From contig CAZDKL010000015.1 of NCBI GenBank assembly GCA_964506185.1, forward strand, positions 1 to 36,088: 36,088 bases of DNA, read 5' to 3'. Below are positions 14,695 through 21,590 of this stretch, piece after piece. The DNA comes from UBA2144 sp964506185. Its GTDB lineage: Bacteria > Patescibacteriota > Gracilibacteria > Peribacterales > Peribacteraceae. Each line of letters opens with the position of its first letter. Positions within the stretch are counted from its first letter, which is position 1. Position numbers and translations under genes: made by a program. Below the pieces are notes generated by a model. The model was not told where the DNA came from and did no database searches. It worked only from the letters and a program-made list of their open reading frames with translations.

Positions 14695-15477
14695 ATGGAA
14701 TCTGATAATGAAATTATCGTAATAAAAGTAGGCACGGATACCGTGACCGAAAACAGCCATCTAAACGGAGTGGTAATGGCTCGCATCGCAAAGCAAATTG
14801 CTGAGCTTAGGGAACAAGGCAAAAGAGTGATACTCGTTTCTTCCGGAGCAGTTGGCGCCGGCCGTTCTCTTCTGCCCGAAGATGTAGACGAAAGCGTCAA
14901 CGATATGAAACAGGGGCTTTCCAGTATCGGACAAACAATGCTGATGGATGAATGGATGCATCACTTCAGGAGGCATCGAATCATGTGCGCCCAGGGTCTT
15001 GTGAAAGAAGGCGACTTCGAAAACGGAGAAGGTGCCGAAAATATGAATCGCGCACTCGGAGAAATAGAAGCAATCGAAGCAGCCACCAAGCAGGGCATAG
15101 TTCCTATTATTAATGGAAACGACTTTGTAACGCATGGCGCTATCGATTATGACAATGATCATATTGCTGGACTTATTGCAGAAACCGTTGGAGCATCAAA
15201 GGCAGTATTTCTGACTGACGTAGACGGTTTGCACGATGGAGATCCTGAAGAAGAATCTTCCAACCTGATCCGAGAAGTGCATGCAGGAGTTGATGACTGG
15301 GCGCAACATATTGTAATTAAAGGCGACTCGAACTCCGATAATCACATGGGATCTAAATGCGAAGTTTCCGAGCGTCTTGCGATTGCAGGAATGGATGTGA
15401 ATATCGGCAATGGATCCGTCGAAAACGCGATTCACCGACTCCTTAATCACGAGATTGGAACGAGGTTTTATGCTTAA
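14695..15477 (+). CDS. proB: amino acid kinase, glutamate 5-kinase-like (no PUA domain)
   Basis: 260 residues, equal to a single amino-acid-kinase domain. ProB phosphorylates glutamate in the first step of proline synthesis. Motifs: IVIKVGTDTVTEN (phosphate loop), VILVSSGAVGAGRSLL, SIGQTMLMDEWM, PIINGNDFV, DYDNDHIAGLIAE and FLTDVDGLHDGDP, all in ProB order. Two deviations: the usual GTGGMxTK segment reads DNHMGSK, and the C-terminal PUA domain common in bacterial ProB is missing. No proA or proC is nearby. Another amino-acid-kinase family member is possible. The start ATG has no Shine-Dalgarno and lies 24 nt after an intrinsic terminator, so expression may depend on readthrough. Confidence 0.7.
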   Translation: MESDNEIIVIKVGTDTVTENSHLNGVVMARIAKQIAELREQGKRVILVSSGAVGAGRSLLPEDVDESVNDMKQGLSSIGQTMLMDEWMHHFRRHRIMCAQGLVKEGDFENGEGAENMNRALGEIEAIEAATKQGIVPIINGNDFVTHGAIDYDNDHIAGLIAETVGASKAVFLTDVDGLHDGDPEEESSNLIREVHAGVDDWAQHIVIKGDSNSDNHMGSKCEVSERLAIAGMDVNIGNGSVENAIHRLLNHEIGTRFYA

Positions 15478-15489
15478 GTTTTGTAATTC

Positions 15490-15567
15490 TGGGGCGAGAG
15501 ATGGGTTTTGAACCCACGACCTGCCGGACCACAACCGGCCGCTCTAACCAACTGAGCTACTCTCGCC
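15490..15567 (-). tRNA. tRNA-His (GUG)
   Basis: A full cloverleaf on the minus strand. Acceptor GCGAGAG pairs with CTCTCGC; there is an extra 5' G (position -1) opposite C73, the identity element of tRNA-His. D-arm GCTC/GAGC, anticodon stem GCCGG/CCGGC with loop TTGTGGT (anticodon GTG) and T-arm GTGGG-TTCAAAA-CCCAT are all present. CCA is encoded. The histidyl-tRNA synthetase gene is about 2 kb away on the other strand. Confidence 0.95.
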
Positions 15568-15620
15568 ACGATATCCTTAGTTTAATGGAAAATACCAGTC
15601 ATATAAACTATTTCCATAGC

Positions 15621-15657
15621 AAAACAGCACCAACCGAGGGGCCAGTGCTGTTTTTTT
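15621..15657. terminator. bidirectional intrinsic terminator
   Basis: Perfect 10-bp arms AAAACAGCAC (15621-15630) and GTGCTGTTTT (15645-15654), with seven T on the plus strand and four on the minus. It ends the gene at 15703-16221 on the minus strand before tRNA-His. Confidence 0.8.
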
Positions 15658-15702
15658 GCGTCCTGCTGTAGTCATCCTTGACTAACCGTTTGCTCGCTGG
15701 AA

Positions 15703-16221
15703 TCAACCCGCGATGAGCCCGTTTAGCTTCTGCCGAAGATGCGGGAATTCTCGCCTGTCTTGCTCGAAACGCTCATCCGTATACTCGTACTTCGTGACTG
15801 CGTCGTAGGCCATTCGACCCGGGATCCATCTAATCTTGTCGTACAAGTCCCGGATTTCCCAAGCGAGTTCTGATTGGGCATCAATGCCCTCCTCATTCAC
15901 TTCCAATTCCCTGAGGTAAACACATATGTCCCACATGACCTCATCGTAATCATCGCCTTTGAAGCGCTTTGGCGACGCATCGATGACATCCAACCTCCTC
16001 GAATACTCGCTCATCTCATATTGAGACAGGTGGGGCCGGGCAATGTCCAGCACTCGTCTGGCCGTTGGCCCTTGAGCGGTGCTTAGGTAAGCCTCGACAT
16101 CTCTGCGAAGCTGTCCCCTTTCATCGAAAAAGTTGCTCACACCCAGGCCGGCAAAAATCAGTAAACAAAACACACCACAGATTGCCAGCAAGCTCAACGA
16201 CACTTTCAATGCACTCTTCAT
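15703..16221 (-). CDS. membrane-anchored protein of unknown function (cassette B)
   Basis: 172 residues. One N-terminal transmembrane helix (about 5-27, VSLSLLAICGVFCLLIFAGLG) leads into a soluble, charged, mostly helical domain rich in Arg, Asp, Glu and Tyr. I recognise no family. Codons are GC-richer than in neighbouring genes. The start is chosen as ATG 16221 because GGGAG lies 8 nt before it; the GTG at 16230 would overlap that site. This Shine-Dalgarno is exceptional here. The leader contains a perfect 13-bp hairpin with GGAGG in its loop, and a strong terminator follows the gene. It ends with TGA. It shares these traits with the genes at 3133 and 25439 and may be acquired DNA. Confidence 0.65.
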   Translation of the reverse strand: MKSALKVSLSLLAICGVFCLLIFAGLGVSNFFDERGQLRRDVEAYLSTAQGPTARRVLDIARPHLSQYEMSEYSRRLDVIDASPKRFKGDDYDEVMWDICVYLRELEVNEEGIDAQSELAWEIRDLYDKIRWIPGRMAYDAVTKYEYTDERFEQDRREFPHLRQKLNGLIAG

Positions 16222-16258
16222 CGTACTCACTCCCGTAAAAAAACAGACGTTAGTTACA

Positions 16259-16309
16259 ACCGAACTACTTAAGAAAAATCACATATGATTCCTCCATAAG
16301 TAGTTCGGT
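16259..16309 (-). promoter_or_regulatory. leader hairpin with Shine-Dalgarno and start-stop in the loop
   Basis: Perfect 13-bp arms ACCGAACTACTTA / TAAGTAGTTCGGT with a 25-nt loop. On the minus strand the loop reads GGAGGAATCATATGTGA: a strong ribosome-binding site, ATG, and an immediate TGA. A TATACC -10-like box sits right at the outer edge, so the hairpin would form the 5' end of the cassette B mRNA. Confidence 0.6.
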
Positions 16310-16372
16310 ATATTTTCAGGACAATACTGTAAAAGGACGTATTGCACATACTAGCATTTTTTTAATATTTTT

Positions 16373-17536
16373 TCAAGCCTCTCTTATTGGCTTATTCAAG
16401 CCCTTAATCAGCAATACCCCACATACAAGTATCATCAAATTCCTCAAATTCAAAACCAATGTGAACTTGAGCCCTTCCTGAGAAATAAGCTTGTCGTAAT
16501 AAAGCGGCCCCAGCCATTGTGATGTAACTCCGAGAAGTACTAAGCTTAGAATCAATCCTAAAGTACATAAGCTGACTTCGCATTTTCTGAAAGTATCAAT
16601 GACAATTATTATCAAGATCGGATAGAACCACATTACATATTGGGGTGAGAGTACCGGACTTGCAAACACTATCCACATCATCGTAAGTGGAATCCAAACT
16701 GAAGAGTCAGAGCGCTTTCTCTTCCACGCAAAATAATAAACTGCAAGTAATCCCAAAATCAGAACAATTGTTGAAGCGAATGTAACTGAACTACCAAGTT
16801 CTGCATTGTGATGTGCAACGTGATGAAGAGCAGTTTCAACCCTTTCTCCATTTAAGTTTTTAGCGAGCATATGTATTCCTGACCAAGTACTGTCTATCCC
16901 CACTCCCCTTTCGGAATGGTACTTGAGCATGTGCTTTGTATTATCAACTGACTGACTAAGTCCAATTACAAACAAAGGAATAAGAACAGAAACTATCGCT
17001 CCAACCACAACTCCATAACTTAATTTTTTCCTAGCGCTCTTTGGCGCAAGTATAAACAGGAGCGGGAGTAATACTATTGGAGTTAGTTTGAGCGCTGACG
17101 CAAGTATCAGAAAAAATCCGCTGTCCTTCCATCTATCGTTTAATATCGCACGCCATGACATGAAGATCAGAAACATGACAACAATATCGAAACGGGCAAC
17201 TGAGTAGTGGACTCCAATCAGATAAATCGACACGAAGGTTGCAATTATAATTATTGGAGCATCTTCGGATTTACAAAATCTATAGGCATAAAGCGCCGCT
17301 CCAATCATCATCAGTCCCAAGAATATGAGCCATGCGGTTTCAAAAGAGAAATTGGGCAGACTCAGCGCGTAGAATAAGGATGAAGCCAGTGGAGGATATT
17401 CACTGGTACTGACCGATCCTGCAATCTTCTCGTATACGTCAATATCATTAGAAAACTGAACATATGGATAATATGTCGTAAGAATCGCCAAAAAGGCTAT
17501 TAACAGCGCCAAGGCAACAGAAAGATGGAGCTTCAC
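16373..17536 (-). CDS. multi-pass membrane glycosyltransferase, GT87/DUF2029-like
   Basis: 387 residues with about ten or eleven transmembrane helices and little else, the layout of polyprenol-phosphate-sugar-dependent GT-C enzymes. Asp31 and Asp33 (FSNDIDVYEK) follow the first helix, where GT-C enzymes carry their catalytic acidic motif. SPQYVMWFYPI is typical of the GT87 (DUF2029) group of mannosyltransferase-like proteins. Substrate and product are not predictable; envelope glycan or glycolipid assembly is likely. The start is GTG, 6 nt after a GATACT -10 box. The gene is divergent from hisS, with overlapping promoters sharing a palindrome. Confidence 0.65.
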   Translation of the reverse strand: MKLHLSVALALLIAFLAILTTYYPYVQFSNDIDVYEKIAGSVSTSEYPPLASSLFYALSLPNFSFETAWLIFLGLMMIGAALYAYRFCKSEDAPIIIIATFVSIYLIGVHYSVARFDIVVMFLIFMSWRAILNDRWKDSGFFLILASALKLTPIVLLPLLFILAPKSARKKLSYGVVVGAIVSVLIPLFVIGLSQSVDNTKHMLKYHSERGVGIDSTWSGIHMLAKNLNGERVETALHHVAHHNAELGSSVTFASTIVLILGLLAVYYFAWKRKRSDSSVWIPLTMMWIVFASPVLSPQYVMWFYPILIIIVIDTFRKCEVSLCTLGLILSLVLLGVTSQWLGPLYYDKLISQEGLKFTLVLNLRNLMILVCGVLLIKGLNKPIREA

Positions 17537-17542
17537 AGCACT

Positions 17543-17571
17543 AGTATCAACTTGCCAAACCCCCTTGGCAA
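17543..17571 (-). promoter_or_regulatory. promoter of the GT87-like gene
   Basis: TTGCCA (17566-17571), 17 nt, GATACT (17543-17548), then 6 nt to the GTG start. Confidence 0.55.
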
Positions 17572-17572
17572 G
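17551..17572. promoter_or_regulatory. palindrome in the hisS/GT87 divergent promoter
   Basis: CTTGCCAA-ACCCCC-TTGGCAAG, perfect 8-bp arms. Its right arm contains the -35 hexamers of both divergent promoters, so a protein bound here could block both. Confidence 0.6.
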
Positions 17573-17593
17573 AAGACTAAAAGTCTGTACCCT
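17565..17593 (+). promoter_or_regulatory. promoter of hisS
   Basis: TTGGCA, 17 nt, TACCCT, then 10 nt to the ATG at 17604. The -10 is weak (only TAnnnT is kept). Confidence 0.45.
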
Positions 17594-17603
17594 GTTTTTT
17601 CGA

Positions 17604-18953
17604 ATGTCCCAACCACAATTTAGAACACCAAAGGGTACCCACGATGTCCTTCCGGAGGATCATCAGTACATGACGTATATAAAGAAGGCTGTAAGGCACC
17701 GAGCCAGGCAAGCCGGTTACAAGAGGATAGAAACTCCGATGTTCGAGAGTATAAAGGTATTTGAAAGAGGAATCGGTGAACATACTGATGCCGTTGGAAA
17801 GGAGCTATTTTTGGTCAACTCAAAGCAGGCAGTAAGTGAAGGCAAAGAGGCTGAGTTTGCGTTAAGGCCGGAGACAACCGCCGCAACATGCCGAGCTTAT
17901 ATCGAGCACGGAATGAGCCAGTGGCCCCAACCCGTTGAGCTATATTCTTTTGGACCTAATTTTCGACACGACCGTCCGCAAAAGGGAAGGTACAGGCAGT
18001 TCCACCAATTCACTTTCGAAATAATCGGGATAAAGGATCCGAGTCTGGATGCTCAGTTGATTCTTGTGCTCAGAAAAATATTAGACGACCTGAGAATTTT
18101 GGATCGCCTTGATCTTCAGATTAATAACATTGGAACGGGAGATAACAGGCGCGCATATGTCGAAGCGCTCAAAGACTTCTTCATCGGAAAAGAAAGGAAT
18201 CTGCCGGCAAAAGATCAGGAACGCCTGAAGACAAATCCGCTGAGGCTTTTGGATTCCAAGGAAGAGGATACTCAGATTATTCTAAAAAGCGCGCCGGCTA
18301 TGGAACAGTTTATTGATGATGAAAGTAAAGAGTTTCATGAAACTCTCTTGGAGTATTTGGAGGAGCTTGGAATCGAATATAACCAGAATTCGACTTTGGT
18401 TCGAGGATTGGATTACTACACTCAAACTGTTTTTGAATTCTGGGATCAATCAACCGGAGCGCAGAATGCAGTTGCAGGAGGCGGAAGATATGATGGGCTG
18501 ATTGAGTTGCTTGGAGGCCAACCTACTCCGGGAATCGGATTCTCCGCCGGAGTTGAAAGAATTATCTGGCACATGAAAGAGGCCGGAGTTAAAGCGCCTT
18601 TCAAAGATCAGGTTGATGTGTTTGTCGCTCAGCTTGGACCGGAAGCAAAGAAGAAGTGCCTCACTTTAATTTCCGATTTGCGCGATAGAGGAGTTCATAC
18701 TTTGGGAGCACTGGGCGAAGCAAGTTTAAAGAGTCAAATGAGACTCGCTGACAAATTCGGATCACGTTTCACGCTGCTTCTGGGCAAGATGGAAGTGAAG
18801 AACAAAACAATTATCATCAAAGATATGGAAGCCGGTAAACAGCAAGAAATTAAATTCAAGGATGCAATTCCAACAATATTAAAATTGATTGGAGAAGAAA
18901 ATTTGGATACATACACACTCAGAGATCAGTTTGTGGAAGTTGATGAAGATTAA
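17604..18953 (+). CDS. hisS: histidyl-tRNA synthetase
   Basis: 449 residues, in the normal range for bacterial HisRS (420-460), a class II dimeric enzyme charging tRNA-His. Motifs: FRTPKGTHDVLP at the N-terminus, motif 2 region (YSFGPNFRHDRPQKGRYRQFHQ), the histidine-binding LVRGLDYYTQTVFEFW, and motif 3 GIGFSAGVERII. The anticodon-binding domain (VDVFVAQLG...) closes the protein. The ATG at 17604 is chosen over the TTG at 17565, because the TTG lies inside the promoter palindrome and adds an unrelated peptide. There is no Shine-Dalgarno. It converges on gyrB with a repeat-built hairpin between. Confidence 0.96.
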   Translation: MSQPQFRTPKGTHDVLPEDHQYMTYIKKAVRHRARQAGYKRIETPMFESIKVFERGIGEHTDAVGKELFLVNSKQAVSEGKEAEFALRPETTAATCRAYIEHGMSQWPQPVELYSFGPNFRHDRPQKGRYRQFHQFTFEIIGIKDPSLDAQLILVLRKILDDLRILDRLDLQINNIGTGDNRRAYVEALKDFFIGKERNLPAKDQERLKTNPLRLLDSKEEDTQIILKSAPAMEQFIDDESKEFHETLLEYLEELGIEYNQNSTLVRGLDYYTQTVFEFWDQSTGAQNAVAGGGRYDGLIELLGGQPTPGIGFSAGVERIIWHMKEAGVKAPFKDQVDVFVAQLGPEAKKKCLTLISDLRDRGVHTLGALGEASLKSQMRLADKFGSRFTLLLGKMEVKNKTIIIKDMEAGKQQEIKFKDAIPTILKLIGEENLDTYTLRDQFVEVDED

Positions 18954-18957
18954 TTAA

Positions 18958-19045
18958 ATGAATAATTAAGAATGAATAATGAATAATTTGGTTTAAAAAA
19001 GATTTCCTTTTAATTTTTCATTTTTAACTATTCATTATTCACTAT
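18958..19045. terminator. heptamer-built inverted repeat between hisS and gyrB
   Basis: TGAATAATGAATA (18973-18985) pairs perfectly with TATTCATTATTCA (19029-19041). Units are ATGAATA variants in 7-nt register. Same design as 1966-2036. Confidence 0.5.
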
Positions 19046-21081
19046 ATGTCTAGATTTTTAACTCCCTTCGCGTGCGTCTGTATAAACTTTCTGCGTGGAG
19101 CTACTTCCGAACCCATCAGGGTTGAGAATGTGGCATCCGCCTGCTCGGCATCTTCCATAGTTACGCGGAGCATTATTCTATGATCCGGATCCATCGTTGT
19201 TTCCCACAACTGCTCTGCATTCATTTCTCCCAAACCTTTGTAGCGCTGTATGTGTACTTTGGTAGTTTTCTTCGGTGATTCATCCGCCTCTGTCTCATCC
19301 GCCATCAGTTCCTGCATTTCATCGTCATCTGACGCTTCTTCCTCTTCTGATTCCTGCGCCTCTTCCAAATCCACGCCCCACTCGTTCAACAAATTCTTTT
19401 TCTCATCATCATCGAACACATATCTCTCATCTTTGCCTTTGCTAATCTTGAATAGAGGAGGCTGAGCAATATATAGATGTCCCGCTTCAATAACTTCCGG
19501 GAAGTACCTATAAAAGAGAGTAAGCAAAAGAGTTCTGATATGAGCTCCATCCACATCCGCGTCTGTCATAATCACAATTCGATCGTATCTGAGCTTGCTT
19601 AAATCTTTAACGTCACCAATACCAACTCCAAGTGCAATGATGAGTGATTTAATCTCGTTGTTGGCAAGCATTTTATCAAGCCTGGCTTGTTCGACGTTTA
19701 GAATTTTTCCTCTAAGAGGAAGAATTGCCTGGAAGCGCGGATTCCTGCCCTGTTTCGCTGAGCCTCCTGCAGAGTCTCCCTCTACAATGAACAGTTCTGA
19801 ATCTGCGGGATCTTTTGATTGGCAGTCAGCAAGCTTTCCAGGGAGCGTCATACCCTCCAATGCACCTTTTCTAATAACGCTGTCTCGAGCAGCTCTAGCT
19901 GCAAGCCTTGCACGTGAAGCAAGCAAACACTTTGCCACAATGTCTTTAGCCTCCGAAGGATGCTCCTCCATATATTCAGCCAGTTTGTCATTAACCACAG
20001 TTTCTACTGCTGTTTTCATTTCTGCATTTCCAAGTTTGGATTTTGTCTGTCCTTCGAACTGAGGCTCTTTTATGCGAACCGAGATTACAGCCGTAAGTCC
20101 TTCACGCACATCATCAGCTGACAAGTTTTCATCTTTCTCTTTTATCAAACTTTGAGAACGAGCATAAGCATTGATCGTTCTTGTTAGGGCTGATTTGAAT
20201 CCTGTTAAGTGATGTCCTCCTTCGGTTGTGTGAATATTATTTGCGAAGCTGACCACATGTTCTTGGAAGGACTTCGTGTATTGAATCGCAACTTCTACAA
20301 ATCCATCATTAGTTTCTTTCTCGAACCAAATCGGAACTCCAATCTTATCTTTTGACTCGTTAAGATGTGATACATAAGCAGAGATTCCACCTTCGAAATG
20401 GAATCGGTATAGGCGAGGATGAACTTGATCTGCTTCGGGACGCTCTTTCCTTTCATCCAGAATTGCGATTGTAACGTTCCTGGTCAGATACGCCTGCTGT
20501 CGCATCCTGTTCATCAACGTCTCCATGCTAAAGATTGTCGTGTCGAAAATTTCCGGATCGGGCCAGAACTGGATTTTAGTTCCAGTCTTCTTTGTTGATC
20601 CCTTTGCAGTCAGTTTAGTTTTAGTTTTTCCTCTGGAATACTCCTGCTGATGGATCTTTCCACTCTTATAAACTTCAGCAACCATCTTCTCGCTAAGCGC
20701 GTTTACAACCGAAGCTCCAACTCCATGTAATCCTCCGGAAACTTTATATCCACTTTCATCTCCACCGAATTTTCCACCAGCATGAAGCGTGGTCATAACA
20801 ACTTCGAGTGCCGGCTTTTTTAGCTTGGGATGGGGATCAATAGGAATACCTCTTCCGTTGTCTTCTACGCTAACCGAACCATCATCATGAAGCATGACAG
20901 TTACCATTGTGCAATCCCCTGCCATTGCCTCGTCTATCGAGTTGTCCACGATTTCGTACACACAGTGGTGAAGACCACGCGTGTCAGTCGATCCGATATA
21001 CATTCCAGGACGCTTTCTAACGGGCTCCAAGCCCTCCAAAACCTGGATCTGCTTAGCTGTGTAATTATCCTTCTTGGGCAT
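19042..21081 (-). CDS. gyrB: DNA gyrase subunit B
   Basis: 679 residues. The ATPase half has DNSIDEAMAG and VEDNGRGIPID; the TOPRIM half has VEGDSAGGSAKQGR, PLRGKILNVEQA and MTDADVDGAH. The C-terminus carries QRYKGLGEMNAEQLWETTMDP and ends in VKNLDI, the standard gyrase end. Gyrase introduces negative supercoils with GyrA (not in the window). About 45 residues at roughly 564-607 form an acidic insert of Glu/Asp runs just before the RYKGLGEMN motif, longer than in B. subtilis GyrB. The start ATG lies 10 nt after the -10 of a good promoter. No recF, dnaN or gyrA is adjacent. Confidence 0.96.
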   Translation of the reverse strand: MPKKDNYTAKQIQVLEGLEPVRKRPGMYIGSTDTRGLHHCVYEIVDNSIDEAMAGDCTMVTVMLHDDGSVSVEDNGRGIPIDPHPKLKKPALEVVMTTLHAGGKFGGDESGYKVSGGLHGVGASVVNALSEKMVAEVYKSGKIHQQEYSRGKTKTKLTAKGSTKKTGTKIQFWPDPEIFDTTIFSMETLMNRMRQQAYLTRNVTIAILDERKERPEADQVHPRLYRFHFEGGISAYVSHLNESKDKIGVPIWFEKETNDGFVEVAIQYTKSFQEHVVSFANNIHTTEGGHHLTGFKSALTRTINAYARSQSLIKEKDENLSADDVREGLTAVISVRIKEPQFEGQTKSKLGNAEMKTAVETVVNDKLAEYMEEHPSEAKDIVAKCLLASRARLAARAARDSVIRKGALEGMTLPGKLADCQSKDPADSELFIVEGDSAGGSAKQGRNPRFQAILPLRGKILNVEQARLDKMLANNEIKSLIIALGVGIGDVKDLSKLRYDRIVIMTDADVDGAHIRTLLLTLFYRYFPEVIEAGHLYIAQPPLFKISKGKDERYVFDDDEKKNLLNEWGVDLEEAQESEEEEASDDDEMQELMADETEADESPKKTTKVHIQRYKGLGEMNAEQLWETTMDPDHRIMLRVTMEDAEQADATFSTLMGSEVAPRRKFIQTHAKGVKNLDI

Positions 21082-21091
21082 AACTTTGAGG

Positions 21092-21120
21092 ATTTTACTG
21101 ATATTTCAGACATTAATCAA
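21092..21120 (-). promoter_or_regulatory. promoter of gyrB
   Basis: TTGATT, 17 nt, TAAAAT, then 10 nt to the ATG. Near-leaderless. Confidence 0.68.
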
Positions 21121-21170
21121 CGGTTTGATGCGTCTGATATTGGGACGGAAAATGGGATATTTGTATTCAT

Positions 21171-21204
21171 GTTGTAGGGGCACAGCATGCTGTGCCCCTA
21201 CAAC
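21171..21204. repeat. 34-bp perfect palindrome
   Basis: Arms GTTGTAGGGGCACAGCA and its reverse complement meet at GCATGC without a loop. It lies between divergent gyrB and rpsU. GTAGGGGCAC-type palindromes are known as dispersed intergenic repeats in various bacteria. Confidence 0.85.
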
Positions 21205-21282
21205 GAACGATTGTATTGGTTGCCCATTTTCCAACCTTTTTCTTGCATAACATCCTAATGTTCCTTAACCTTCATCTGATCT

Positions 21283-21498
21283 ATGGCAATTTATGCACAT
21301 CGAAAAGGCTCCGAATCAAATGATGCTCTAATGCAGAGGTTCAAGAAACAGGTTCAAAAGACCGGTCTTATGAAGCTACTTAGAACTCGCAAGGCATTCA
21401 AGAAGAACGATTCGAAGCGAGCTACAAGAATGAAAGCAGTTAAGAGAGAGGAATACAGGTCAAAGAATCGCAAAAAGCAGTTCTATTCAAACATGTAA
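21283..21498 (+). CDS. rpsU: 30S ribosomal protein bS21
   Basis: 71 residues, very basic. bS21 sits on the small-subunit platform near the anti-Shine-Dalgarno end of 16S rRNA. The family core is visible: SNDALMQRFKKQVQKTGLM, then a basic C-terminal helix (RTRKAFKKNDSKRATRMKAVKREEYRSKNRKK). The ATG has no Shine-Dalgarno (upstream AACCTTCATCTGATCT). This matters because bS21 has been linked in some bacteria to initiation on mRNAs without Shine-Dalgarno sequences. It is monocistronic, flanked by a palindrome upstream and a large hairpin downstream. Confidence 0.88.
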   Translation: MAIYAHRKGSESNDALMQRFKKQVQKTGLMKLLRTRKAFKKNDSKRATRMKAVKREEYRSKNRKKQFYSNM

Positions 21499-21499
21499 T

Positions 21500-21570
21500 A
21501 TCAGCAATTAGCTTGTTAGCAGATTAGCAGATTAGCTAATCTGCTAATTGCCAATCTGCTAATTGCTGAT
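21500..21570. terminator. nested repeat hairpin between rpsU and the S41 protease gene
   Basis: Outer arms ATCAGCAATTAGC (21500-21512) and GCTAATTGCTGAT (21558-21570) enclose a perfect 26-bp palindrome at 21523-21548. Arms are built from 7-8-nt words (GCAGATTA, TAATTGC). It probably ends both convergent transcripts. Confidence 0.6.
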
Positions 21571-21590
21571 CGTAATACTAAGAATAATCA

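Noticed and set aside
739..16221. Alternative genetic code with TGA as glycine (Gracilibacteria/SR1)
   Set aside because: Genes at 739, 3133 and 15703 end naturally at TGA, and Trp/Gly positions in housekeeping genes use TGG/GGN.
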